The translations under genes were made by a program, and so were the position numbers. The notes beneath the pieces are model-generated. The model was not told the DNA's origin. It did not search any database and saw only the letters and a list, made by a program, of their open reading frames with translations. A stretch of 64,000 nucleotides of DNA from assembly GCF_015163075.1 (NCBI RefSeq), contig NZ_JADDXU010000007.1:372001-436000 (forward strand), given 5' to 3'. Shown piece after piece: positions 34,736 to 43,039 of the stretch. Every line of letters starts with the position of its first letter. The stretch's first letter is position 1. This stretch comes from Streptomyces justiciae (GTDB taxonomy: Bacteria > Actinomycetota > Actinomycetes > Streptomycetales > Streptomycetaceae).

Positions 34736-37630
34736 TCAGCTGCAACCGCTGGTCGAGCCGCAGCCCTCGCAGATGTAGCAGGAACCGGCGCGCTGCATCT
34801 TCGTACCGCAGGAGAAGCAGAGCGGGGCGTCGGCCTGGATGCCCAGCTGCATCTCCACCAGCTCGGCGCTGGTGTGGGCCTGCTTCGGGGCGGGCTTGGC
34901 CGCCTCGACCTCGGCCTTGGGCGTGACGACGGCCTTCAGCTCCTGGGCGCGCGGCGCCGACTGGGCCAGGCCCTCGACGTCGACCTCTTCCTCGGTCGGC
35001 TCGTAGGAGCCGGTCTCGAGGTGACGCTGACGCTCCTCGGCGGAGTGGATGCCGAGCGCGGAGCGCGTCTCGAAGGGCAGGAAGTCCAGCGCCAGGCGGC
35101 GGAAGATGTAGTCGACGATCGACTGCGCCATCCGCACGTCCGGGTCGTCCGTCATACCGGCCGGCTCGAAGCGCATGTTCGTGAACTTCGAGACGTACGT
35201 CTCCAGCGGCACGCCGTACTGCAGGCCGACGGAGACCGCGATCGAGAAGGCGTCCATCATGCCCGCGAGGGTGGAGCCCTGCTTCGACATCTTCAGGAAG
35301 ACCTCACCGAGACCGTCGTCCGGGTAGGAGTTGGCGGTCATGTAGCCCTCGGCGCCGCCGACCGTGAAGGACGTCGTGATGCCGGGACGGCCCTTGGGGA
35401 GGCGCTTGCGGACCGGGCGGTACTCGACGACCTTCTCGACCGTCTCGCGGATGGTCGCCTCGGCCTTGGCGGTGACCTCGGCCTTCTCCTTCTCCTTGGT
35501 CTTGGCGGAGAGGGGCTGGCCGACCTTGCAGTTGTCGCGGTAGATGGCGAGCGCCTTGACGCCCATCTTCCACGCCTCGAAGTAGATCTCCTCGACCTCC
35601 TCGACGGTCGCCGACTCCGGCATGTTGACCGTCTTGGACAGGGCACCGGAGATCCAGGGCTGGATCGCGGCCATCATGCGGACGTGGCCCATCGCGGAGA
35701 TGGAGCGCTCGCCCATGGCGCAGTCGAAGACCTCGTAGTGCTCGTGCCTGAGGCCCGGGGCGTCGACCACGTTGCCGTTCTCGGCGATGTGGGCGACGAT
35801 CGCCTCGATCTGCTCCTCCTGGTAGCCCAGGCGGCGCAGGGCCTGCGGGACGGTGCCGTTGACGATCTGCATCGAGCCGCCGCCGACCAGCTTCTTGAAC
35901 TTGACCAGGGCGAGGTCGGGCTCGAGGCCGGTGGTGTCGCAGGACATCGCGAGACCGATGGTGCCGGTCGGGGCGATGACGGACGCCTGGGAGTTACGGA
36001 AACCGTTCTTCTCACCGAGACGCAGCACGTCCTGCCAGGCCTCCGTGGCGGCGGCCCAGATCGGCGTGTCCAGGTCGTCCATGCGGACGGCCTTGGTGTT
36101 CTCGTCCGCGTGCTGCTTCATGACCCGCAGGTGCGGCTGCGCGTTGCGGGCGTAGCCGTCGTACGGGCCGACGACCGCGGCGAGTTCGGCGGAACGCTTG
36201 TACGACGTGCCGGTCATCAGGGAGGTGATGGCGCCGGCGAGGGCACGGCCGCCGTCCGAGTCGTAGGCGTGGCCGGTCGCCATCAGCAGGGCGCCGAGGT
36301 TGGCGTAGCCGATGCCGAGCTGGCGGAACGCGCGCGTGTTCTCACCGATCTTCTGCGTCGGGAAGTCCGCGAAGCAGATGGAGATGTCCATCGCGGTGAT
36401 GACGAGCTCGACGACCTTGGAGAAGCGCTCGACGTCGAAGGACTGGTGGCCCTTGCCGTCGTCCTTGAGGAACTTCATCAGGTTCAGCGAGGCGAGGTTG
36501 CAGGACGTGTTGTCCAGGTGCATGTACTCGCTGCACGGGTTCGAACCGTTGATACGGCCGGACTCCGGGCACGTGTGCCAGTGGTTGATGGTGTCGTCGT
36601 ACTGGATGCCCGGGTCGGCACACGCCCAGGCGGCCTCGGCCATCTTGCGGAACAGGGCCTTGGCGTCGACCTCTTCGATGACTTCACCGGTCATCCGCGC
36701 GCGGAGGCCGAACTTGCCGCCCTGCTCGACGGCCTTCATGAACTCGTCGTTCACACGGACCGAGTTGTTGGCGTTCTGGTACTGGACGGACGTGATGTCG
36801 TCACCGCCCAGGTCCATGTCGAAGCCCGCGTCGCGCAGGGCGCGGATCTTCTCCTCTTCCTTCACCTTGGTCTCGATGAAGTCCTCGATGTCAGGGTGGT
36901 CGACGTCGAGGATGACCATCTTGGCCGCGCGGCGGGTGGCGCCACCGGACTTGATGGTGCCGGCCGACGCGTCGGCGCCGCGCATGAAGGAGACGGGACC
37001 CGAGGCGTTGCCGCCGGAGGACAGCAGCTCCTTGGAGGAGCGGATGCGGGAGAGGTTCAGGCCGGCGCCGGAGCCGCCCTTGAAGATCATGCCCTCTTCC
37101 TTGTACCAGTCGAGAATCGACTCCATGGAGTCGTCGACGGCCAGGATGAAGCAGGCCGAGACCTGCTGCGGCTGGGGCGTACCGACGTTGAACCAGACGG
37201 GGCTGTTGAAGCTGAAGATCTGGTGCAGGAGGGCGTACGCCAGCTCGTGCTCGAAGATCTCGGCGTCGGCGGGCGAGGCGAAGTACTTGTAGTCCTCGCC
37301 GGCCTTCCGGTACGTCTTCACGATGCGGTCGATCAGCTGCTTGAGGCCGGTCTCGCGCTGCGGGGTGCCGACGGCACCGCGGAAGTACTTGCTGGTGACG
37401 ATGTTGACCGCGTTCACCGACCAGAAGTCGGGGAACTCGACGCCACGCTGCTCGAAGTTGACCGAGCCGTCGCGCCAGTTGGTCATGACGACGTCACGAC
37501 GCTCCCACTGGACCTCGTCGTACGGATGCACGCCGGGGGTGGTGTGGATGCGCTCGATACGCAGTCCCTTGGTGGCCTTGGCGCCCTTGGCTCGGGAACC
37601 TCGTGCCGGACCGCTCGCCGTCTCTGTCAT
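34736..37630 (-). CDS. nrdJ: Vitamin B12-dependent (class II) ribonucleotide reductase
   Basis: 964 residues from ATG 37630, with GGGAGG 4 nt upstream. It has the class II pattern seen in actinobacteria: SFNSPVWFNVGTPQPQQVSA near the N-terminus, NPCSEYMHLDNTSCNLASLN (substrate site with redox Cys and the radical-site region), and a C-terminal swinging Cys domain CFSCGTKMQRAGSCYICEGC. It reduces ribonucleoside diphosphates to deoxy forms using adenosylcobalamin, without oxygen. It forms an operon with nrdR, which is 162 nt upstream. Streptomyces also keeps an oxygen-dependent NrdAB elsewhere. Confidence 0.95.
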   Translation of the reverse strand: MTETASGPARGSRAKGAKATKGLRIERIHTTPGVHPYDEVQWERRDVVMTNWRDGSVNFEQRGVEFPDFWSVNAVNIVTSKYFRGAVGTPQRETGLKQLIDRIVKTYRKAGEDYKYFASPADAEIFEHELAYALLHQIFSFNSPVWFNVGTPQPQQVSACFILAVDDSMESILDWYKEEGMIFKGGSGAGLNLSRIRSSKELLSSGGNASGPVSFMRGADASAGTIKSGGATRRAAKMVILDVDHPDIEDFIETKVKEEEKIRALRDAGFDMDLGGDDITSVQYQNANNSVRVNDEFMKAVEQGGKFGLRARMTGEVIEEVDAKALFRKMAEAAWACADPGIQYDDTINHWHTCPESGRINGSNPCSEYMHLDNTSCNLASLNLMKFLKDDGKGHQSFDVERFSKVVELVITAMDISICFADFPTQKIGENTRAFRQLGIGYANLGALLMATGHAYDSDGGRALAGAITSLMTGTSYKRSAELAAVVGPYDGYARNAQPHLRVMKQHADENTKAVRMDDLDTPIWAAATEAWQDVLRLGEKNGFRNSQASVIAPTGTIGLAMSCDTTGLEPDLALVKFKKLVGGGSMQIVNGTVPQALRRLGYQEEQIEAIVAHIAENGNVVDAPGLRHEHYEVFDCAMGERSISAMGHVRMMAAIQPWISGALSKTVNMPESATVEEVEEIYFEAWKMGVKALAIYRDNCKVGQPLSAKTKEKEKAEVTAKAEATIRETVEKVVEYRPVRKRLPKGRPGITTSFTVGGAEGYMTANSYPDDGLGEVFLKMSKQGSTLAGMMDAFSIAVSVGLQYGVPLETYVSKFTNMRFEPAGMTDDPDVRMAQSIVDYIFRRLALDFLPFETRSALGIHSAEERQRHLETGSYEPTEEEVDVEGLAQSAPRAQELKAVVTPKAEVEAAKPAPKQAHTSAELVEMQLGIQADAPLCFSCGTKMQRAGSCYICEGCGSTSGCS

Positions 37631-37792
37631 GCCGCCTCCCTGTACGGGCGAAAACGCCCTGAAGTGCCCCGATGTTCCCGTGGCACGGTGTTCTGTCTTG
37701 TATTGCGGGCACCCACTCGCTACCGCCCGCAACAGGTCTTCGATCGCCGCCGTCCGGCCGCCCCGGTGTCTCCGTCCGGGCCGACCCAGTGA

Positions 37793-38335
37793 TCAGTCGG
37801 CGGCACCCGCGGGCTCGGGGACCGATACGGCCTCTCCCGCCCCGCGGTCGTCTTCTTGGCTCCCCACGTCCGCGTCCGCATCGGGACGCCCCGTCGCCTC
37901 CCTCAGCTCCACGATCGCGGCCTCGAAGTCCTCGAGCGAGTCGAACGCCCGGTAGACGGAGGCGAATCGCAGATAGGCGACCAGATCGAGCTCCTGCAAC
38001 GGGCCGAGTATGGCCAGCCCCACGTCATGGGTGGTCAGCTCGGCGCTCCCGGTGGCCCGCACCGCCTCCTCGACCCGCTGGCCGAGTTGGGCGAGAGCGT
38101 CCTCGGTGACAGGTCGTCCCTGGCATGCCTTGCGCACGCCGTTGATGACCTTGGTACGACTGAAAGGCTCGGTGACTCCGGACCGCTTGACCACCATGAG
38201 CGAACACGTCTCCACGGTCGTGAAACGACGGGAGCAGTCCGGACACTGGCGGCGCCTGCGGATCGACGTGCCGTCGTCGGTCGTACGACTGTCGACGACG
38301 CGGCTGTCGGGGTGCCTGCAGAAGGGGCAGTGCAT
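37793..38335 (-). CDS. nrdR: Transcriptional repressor NrdR
   Basis: 180 residues. The N-terminal zinc ribbon has CPFCRHPDSRVVDSR and RRRQCPDCSRRFTT; the ATP-cone follows from VVKRSGVTEPFSRTKVINGV to YLRFASVYRAFDSLEDFE. It senses (d)ATP and represses ribonucleotide reductase genes. It is the first gene of the nrdRJ operon, so it represses itself and nrdJ; two NrdR boxes lie upstream at 38445-38491. The last ~25 residues are an acidic tail. Confidence 0.96.
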   Translation of the reverse strand: MHCPFCRHPDSRVVDSRTTDDGTSIRRRRQCPDCSRRFTTVETCSLMVVKRSGVTEPFSRTKVINGVRKACQGRPVTEDALAQLGQRVEEAVRATGSAELTTHDVGLAILGPLQELDLVAYLRFASVYRAFDSLEDFEAAIVELREATGRPDADADVGSQEDDRGAGEAVSVPEPAGAAD

Positions 38336-38444
38336 GAACTCCCAACCCTCCTCACAGCAGACTCAATAGCCTCGCTGGACCCCATGGGCCCCTCGAAGCA
38401 GCCCCAAGCATAGGCGATCTCAGGGGCTGCGAAGACCCGGGGGA

Positions 38445-38460
38445 CCACAACTTCTGGGCT
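38445..38460. promoter_or_regulatory. NrdR box 1
   Basis: CCACAACTTCTGGGCT is a weaker match to the NrdR consensus ACACWATATATWGTGT (CAC, W, A, T, T and the first G fit). Its start is exactly 31 bp from box 2, three helical turns, the normal spacing of paired NrdR boxes. Confidence 0.65.
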
Positions 38461-38475
38461 GCTGTAGCAATCCAA

Positions 38476-38491
38476 GCACTAGATGTAGGGA
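38476..38491. promoter_or_regulatory. NrdR box 2
   Basis: GCACTAGATGTAGGGA matches the core of the NrdR consensus: CAC-T-A, AT, T-A-G and the final G. It lies about 140 bp upstream of the nrdR start, so NrdR can repress the nrdRJ promoter cooperatively with box 1. Confidence 0.8.
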
Positions 38492-38824
38492 TCGTCACCG
38501 CAAACACGCCGTACGCGCGTGTTGCTCTCGTATTGGCATGTGCCGCATGACCGAGGCGCCACGCGGGACATGGCCGTGCACAGGCGTACCGCTGCGGCGC
38601 ATGCGGAGATACCGTGGGCGCCACACGGAGAGGGCGTGGGACTCCCGCGCAGATGAGGGCCGCATCCCGGTTGACGGGACGCCGGATGGCAGACTGGGTC
38701 GACAACCCACGAGGTCGCCACCCGGCGGTGAACAGTACAACAAAGGGCCCTTTTGTCCGCCAGGCGTCGCGTTGGCTATACACCCAGGCACATGATCACG
38801 TCAGGTGAACCAGACTTTTTCACT

Positions 38825-38838
38825 CGAACGTGTGTTTG
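38825..38838. promoter_or_regulatory. SOS box (LexA operator) of lexA
   Basis: CGAACGTGTGTTTG fits the Gram-positive/actinobacterial SOS consensus CGAACRNRYGTTYG at every position. It is 60 bp before the lexA GTG, so LexA represses its own gene. Confidence 0.93.
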
Positions 38839-38898
38839 GCGCAACCTTTCGAAAGCAACTACCGTTGTCCAGCAGGGAGACCATCGAGAGGGGCCGAC

Positions 38899-39678
38899 GT
38901 GACCACCACCGCAGACAGTGCCACCATCACTGCCCAGGACCGCTCCCAGGGCCGACTCGAGCCGGTGCATGCGATGAACGAAGCCGTGAATCCCGAGGGA
39001 CACAAGCGCTCCCTGCCGGGCCGACCTCCAGGCATCCGCGCCGACAGCTCGGGACTCACCGACCGACAGCGCCGGGTGATCGAGGTCATCAGGGACTCCG
39101 TGCAGCGGCGTGGCTACCCGCCGTCCATGCGGGAGATCGGACAGGCGGTCGGCCTCTCCAGCACGTCCTCGGTCGCACACCAGCTCATGGCACTGGAGCG
39201 CAAGGGCTTCCTGCGCCGCGACCCGCACCGCCCGCGCGCGTACGAGGTGCGCGGCTCCGACCAGGCCGCCTCCGTGCAGCCCACGGACACCGCCGGCAAG
39301 CCCGCCGCGTCGTACGTCCCGCTCGTCGGCCGTATCGCCGCCGGTGGCCCGATCCTCGCGGAGGAGTCCGTCGAGGACGTCTTCCCGCTCCCCCGACAGC
39401 TCGTCGGCGACGGTGAGCTGTTCGTCCTCAAGGTCGTCGGCGACTCCATGATCGAGGCCGCGATCTGCGACGGCGACTGGGTCACGGTCCGCCGCCAGCC
39501 GGTCGCCGAGAACGGCGACATCGTGGCCGCCATGCTCGACGGCGAAGCCACCGTCAAGCGCTTCAAGCGCGAGGACGGCCACGTCTGGCTCCTCCCGCAC
39601 AACGCGGCGTACGAGCCGATCCCCGGCGACGACGCGACCATCCTCGGCAAGGTGGTGGCGGTGCTGCGCCGCGTGTGA
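38899..39678 (+). CDS. lexA: SOS repressor LexA
   Basis: 259 residues from GTG 38899, with GAGAGGGG about 5 nt upstream. A disordered N-terminal ~45 residues precede the HTH (LTDRQRRVIEVIRDSVQRRG, PSMREIGQAVGLSSTSSVAH). The self-cleavage site is Ala148-Gly149 in RIAAGGPI. The catalytic dyad is Ser183 in VVGDSMIEA and Lys220 in ATVKRF, 37 residues apart as in other LexA proteins. RecA-bound DNA damage signals trigger cleavage and derepress repair genes. Autoregulation is shown by the SOS box upstream. A 21-bp stem terminator follows. Confidence 0.97.
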   Translation: MTTTADSATITAQDRSQGRLEPVHAMNEAVNPEGHKRSLPGRPPGIRADSSGLTDRQRRVIEVIRDSVQRRGYPPSMREIGQAVGLSSTSSVAHQLMALERKGFLRRDPHRPRAYEVRGSDQAASVQPTDTAGKPAASYVPLVGRIAAGGPILAEESVEDVFPLPRQLVGDGELFVLKVVGDSMIEAAICDGDWVTVRRQPVAENGDIVAAMLDGEATVKRFKREDGHVWLLPHNAAYEPIPGDDATILGKVVAVLRRV

Positions 39679-39783
39679 CGGCTGCGGCGGGCAGGCCCTT
39701 TCGAGGTCCGCCCCCTGACCGGGCCCCGGGACCCCTGCGCCGGTTCCGGGGCCCAGTGCTGTGCGGCGTCTTCGGACGCCTGA

Positions 39784-39827
39784 GGCGTGGGTTTGCCCGA
39801 CCGGTGCCGGTCGGGCAAACCCACGCC
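39784..39827. terminator. Very strong bidirectional terminator, lexA / dinG
   Basis: A 21-bp perfect stem: GGCGTGGGTTTGCCCGACC plus GG (39784-39804) and its complement (39807-39827), with a TG centre. In RNA the inner pairs open to a small loop. It lies between the convergent lexA and dinG stops (39678 and 39831) and serves both. Confidence 0.9.
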
Positions 39828-39830
39828 CAC

Positions 39831-41801
39831 TCACTCCGCCTGCTTCGCCACCGCATCGATCGCGGCCAGCGACTTCCGGACCTGGTTACGGTCCGTCGTG
39901 TACCAGAAGTCGGGCAGTGACGCCTTCAGATAGCTCCCGTACCGCGCGGTCGCGAGTCGCTGATCCAGTACGGCCACCACACCGCGGTCCCCCGATGCTC
40001 GTACGAGGCGGCCGGCGCCCTGGGCCATGAGCAGCGCCGCGTGCGTGGCGGCGACCGCCATGAAGCCGTTGCCTCCCGCGTCCTCAACGGCCTTCTGGCG
40101 GGCGCTCATCAGCGGGTCGTCGGGCCGCGGGAACGGAATCTTGTCCATGACGACCAGCTGGCAGCTGGGGCCGGGGACGTCCACGCCCTGCCAGAGCGAC
40201 AGCGTGCCGAAGAGGCAGGTCTGAGGGTCGGCCGCGAAGTTCTTGATCAGCTCGCCGAGCGTCTCCTCGCCCTGGAGGAGGATCGGGAACTCGGGGATCC
40301 GGGAGCGCAGTTCCTCGGCGGCGAGCTGCGCGGCCCGCATCGAGGAGAACAGGCCCAGAGTGCGGCCGCCGGCCGCCTGGATCAGCTCGGTCAGTTCGTC
40401 GAGCATGTCCGCGCGGTCGCCGTCCCGCGCGGGGCGCGAGAGGTGCTTGGCCACGTACAGGATGCCCTGCTTCGGATAGTCGAAGGGCGAACCGACGTCG
40501 ACGCCCTTCCACTGCGGGAGGTCCTCACCCTCAGTGCCCTCGGGGGCCAGTCCCAGGGAGGCGCCCACTCCGTTGAAGTCACCGCCCAGCTTCAGGGTCG
40601 CCGAGGTCAGAACGACCGAGCGGTCCGCGAAGAGTTTCTCCCTGAGCAGCCCCGACACCGACATGGGGGCGACACGCAGGGACGCGCCGAAGCGGTCATG
40701 GCGCTCGTACCAGACGACGTCCCACTCGGAGCCGTTCGTGATCCGCTCCGCCACGTCGTGCACGGTCTCCACGGAGGCCAGCGCCTGCTTGCGGACGGCG
40801 TCCTCGTCCTGGACGGACTTGTCCCGGGTGGCGCCGATCGCGGAGATGACGGTCCTGGCCGCGTCGCGCAGGGCCATGAGCGCGTAGGCGAGGTCCTCCG
40901 GGATCTCCTCCAGGCGGCCGGGAAGGGCGAGCTCCATCAGCCGCTCGAAGCCCTCGGCGGCGGTCTGGAGCTGGTCGGCGGCCTTTTCGTTGACGAGCTT
41001 CGCCGCGCGGCGCACCGCGCGGTTGACCTGGCCGGGCGTGAGCTCGCCGGTGGCGACGCCGGTGACCCTCGACACCAGCTCGTGTGCCTCGTCGACGATC
41101 AGCACCTCGTGCTGCGGGAGGACCGGGGCGCCCTCGATCGCGTCGATCGCGAGCAGCGCGTGGTTGGTGACGACGACCTCGGCGAGCTTGGCACGCTCAC
41201 GGGCGTTCTCCGCGAAGCACTCGGCGCCGTAGGCACACTTCGTGGCGCCCAGGCACTCGCGAGACGACACCGACACCTGGGCCCAGGCCCGGTCGGAGAC
41301 GCCGGGGGTGAGGTCGTCCCGGTCGCCGGTCTCCGTCTCGTCCGACCAGTCACGCAGCCGCAACAGGTCCTGGCCCAGCTTGCTGGTGGGGGCGGCCGCC
41401 TCGAACTGGTCGAAGAGGCCCTCCTCCTCGTCCTGCGGCACACCCTCGTGCAGCCGGTGCAGGCACAGATAGTTCGATCTGCCCTTGAGCATCGCGAACT
41501 CCGGGCGGCGGCGCAGCAGCGGGTGCAGGGAGTCCACCGTACGCGGCAGGTCACGCTCCACAAGCTGGCGCTGGAGGGCCAGGGTGGCGGTCGCGACGAC
41601 GACTCTCTCCCCGTGCGCGAGCGCGGGCACGAGATAGCCCAGCGACTTTCCGGTGCCGGTGCCGGCCTGGACCAGCAGATGGGAGCCGTCGTCGATCGCC
41701 TCCGCGACGGCTTCGGCCATGGTCACCTGACCGGGGCGCTCCGTGCCGCCGACGGCAGTGACGGCAGCATGCAGGAGTTCGGGGAGTGAGGGCTTCGTCA
41801 T
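39831..41801 (-). CDS. dinG: DinG/Rad3-like ATP-dependent DNA helicase
   Basis: 656 residues. Helicase motifs: Walker A QAGTGTGKSLGYL, DEAH VLIVDEAHELVS, SVVLTSATLKLGGDF and the late FMAVAATHAALLMAQGAGRL/VR. The Fe-S cluster cysteines of the XPD/DinG family are visible as YLCLHRLHEG and ECLGATKCAYGAECF (four Cys in all). It unwinds DNA 5'-3', including structures made during replication stress. It is convergent with lexA; no SOS box was seen upstream at 41802-42095. It is probably a repair helicase. Confidence 0.92.
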   Translation of the reverse strand: MTKPSLPELLHAAVTAVGGTERPGQVTMAEAVAEAIDDGSHLLVQAGTGTGKSLGYLVPALAHGERVVVATATLALQRQLVERDLPRTVDSLHPLLRRRPEFAMLKGRSNYLCLHRLHEGVPQDEEEGLFDQFEAAAPTSKLGQDLLRLRDWSDETETGDRDDLTPGVSDRAWAQVSVSSRECLGATKCAYGAECFAENARERAKLAEVVVTNHALLAIDAIEGAPVLPQHEVLIVDEAHELVSRVTGVATGELTPGQVNRAVRRAAKLVNEKAADQLQTAAEGFERLMELALPGRLEEIPEDLAYALMALRDAARTVISAIGATRDKSVQDEDAVRKQALASVETVHDVAERITNGSEWDVVWYERHDRFGASLRVAPMSVSGLLREKLFADRSVVLTSATLKLGGDFNGVGASLGLAPEGTEGEDLPQWKGVDVGSPFDYPKQGILYVAKHLSRPARDGDRADMLDELTELIQAAGGRTLGLFSSMRAAQLAAEELRSRIPEFPILLQGEETLGELIKNFAADPQTCLFGTLSLWQGVDVPGPSCQLVVMDKIPFPRPDDPLMSARQKAVEDAGGNGFMAVAATHAALLMAQGAGRLVRASGDRGVVAVLDQRLATARYGSYLKASLPDFWYTTDRNQVRKSLAAIDAVAKQAE

Positions 41802-42095
41802 AGCGCGACAACCCTACGGCCCGGCACTGACAAACGAGTGGTCAAGGGTGAGACGAGGGGCTGGATCGGGCCTCGGTGAGGGCAGGGGCACGATCGGTTG
41901 GGGTCGCTCGGGGGCGACTGGGGTCGGAATCGGTCGGTTGCGGTCAACACCGGCCGACTGTGTATGCGCATGCCTGGTTTCGGCGGGATCCGCTCGGCTG
42001 GAAAAAGCTGTCTCGCGAGTGGGAACCGGATCGGCCCGAGCGGTGTACCAAAAGTGATGACGATGTGACGCGAGGTGACATCGACCGGCATCGGG

Positions 42096-42911
42096 TCACA
42101 GCACCTCGCGCAGTGACCGGTCGCGGACCATCAGGGCCGCTCGCTTCTCGGGCAGATCGATCTCGGCGGAGAAGCGGAAACCGGCGCTCAGGAAGGCGGA
42201 GACGGAGGGGGTGTTGCGAAGGTCGGGTTCCGCGATGACGCGTGCGCAGGCGGGTCGTTTGTTCAGTGCGAGGTCGGCGACGGCTCTGAGGAGCGCGCTG
42301 CCGAGCCCTCGCCCACGGTCGGTGGCGGCTCCAATGAGGAGGTGGATTCCGGTGTCATGAGGTCGGGCGGGATAGTGGCGGGCCACGGGATCGAGGTCGG
42401 CCCGGTAGATCTCCCAGTAGCTCATCGGCGTGCCGTCCAGCATGCCGAGACAGGGCACGCTCCGCCCGTCGCCGGAGAGCTGGGATCGCACGTGATCCTC
42501 GGTCCGGTTCTGGGGCCCGGCCAGCTCCCAGAACTCCGCAACGGTGGGGTCGTTCATCCAGCGGCCGAGGAGCGGTAGGTCCCGCTCGGCATGTACGGGA
42601 ACGAGGTGGAAAACACCCACGGGTGTGGTTACGGGACCCCAGTCGGCCACTCCGTCGAGGAGGTCGTCGCGGTCCGGGCCTCCCGCGCCCAACTGCGCCC
42701 TGCTCTCGGCGCCGCTCGGCTCCGCACCGGCGTCGGCGGCCTCGTCGGCGATCAGCGCGAGGAATTCGTCGGGCAGACGCAGGTCGAGCGTGTCCTCACA
42801 GTCCGTGCCCGGGGCCTCAACTGGACCGAGGTCGGCGCCGGCGCCCGCACCGGTATCGGCGGTCGGGGCAGGGGCGGTGGTGGCTTTGGCGCTCGCGTCG
42901 GTGGACGGCAC
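42096..42911 (-). CDS. GNAT acetyltransferase, siderophore (IucB/AlcB/RhbD) type
   Basis: 271 residues from GTG 42911, with AGGAG 8 nt upstream. A disordered Ala/Asp-rich N-terminal ~95 residues precede the acyltransferase domain (VFHLVPVHAERDLPLLGRWM, NDPTVAEFWELAGPQ). The IucB-like segment YWEIYRADLDPVARHYPARP then DTGIHLLIGAATDRGRGLGS carries the acetyl-CoA loop RGRGLGS. This family acetylates hydroxylated lysine or diamine groups in NIS siderophores. It follows the IucA/IucC gene (127-nt gap), consistent with joint function. Confidence 0.85.
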   Translation of the reverse strand: MPSTDASAKATTAPAPTADTGAGAGADLGPVEAPGTDCEDTLDLRLPDEFLALIADEAADAGAEPSGAESRAQLGAGGPDRDDLLDGVADWGPVTTPVGVFHLVPVHAERDLPLLGRWMNDPTVAEFWELAGPQNRTEDHVRSQLSGDGRSVPCLGMLDGTPMSYWEIYRADLDPVARHYPARPHDTGIHLLIGAATDRGRGLGSALLRAVADLALNKRPACARVIAEPDLRNTPSVSAFLSAGFRFSAEIDLPEKRAALMVRDRSLREVL

Positions 42912-43039
42912 GGCGGCGCTCCTCTCAGGAGACGGGTCGGGGCATGTTCCTCAGGAATGAACGGACAGAAATGACACGCGTGACAGGTATTGCCGGTGGA
43001 GCTGAAGCAGTCCGGAAGGGGTTGGGCGAGTGAAGGGGG

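Larger units (their letters stand above)
38336..38898. other. 563-bp divergent region between nrdR and lexA
   Basis: This holds two NrdR boxes (38445-38460 and 38476-38491) on the nrdR side and the SOS box (38825-38838) on the lexA side. The 330 bp between them has no convincing gene. I looked for a cobalamin riboswitch here and saw none. Confidence 0.7.

Noticed and set aside
34874..37792. Long plus-strand open frame opposite nrdJ
   Set aside because: Antisense artefact of codon bias; nrdJ on the minus strand is certain.
38336..38824. Cobalamin riboswitch upstream of nrdR/nrdJ
   Set aside because: No B12-box-like or multi-stem arrangement was seen. As I recall, in Streptomyces the cobalamin riboswitch regulates the other reductase (nrdAB) operon instead.
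41802..42095. SOS box upstream of dinG
   Set aside because: Only a partial GTTTG half-site near the dinG start; the CGAAC half is absent.
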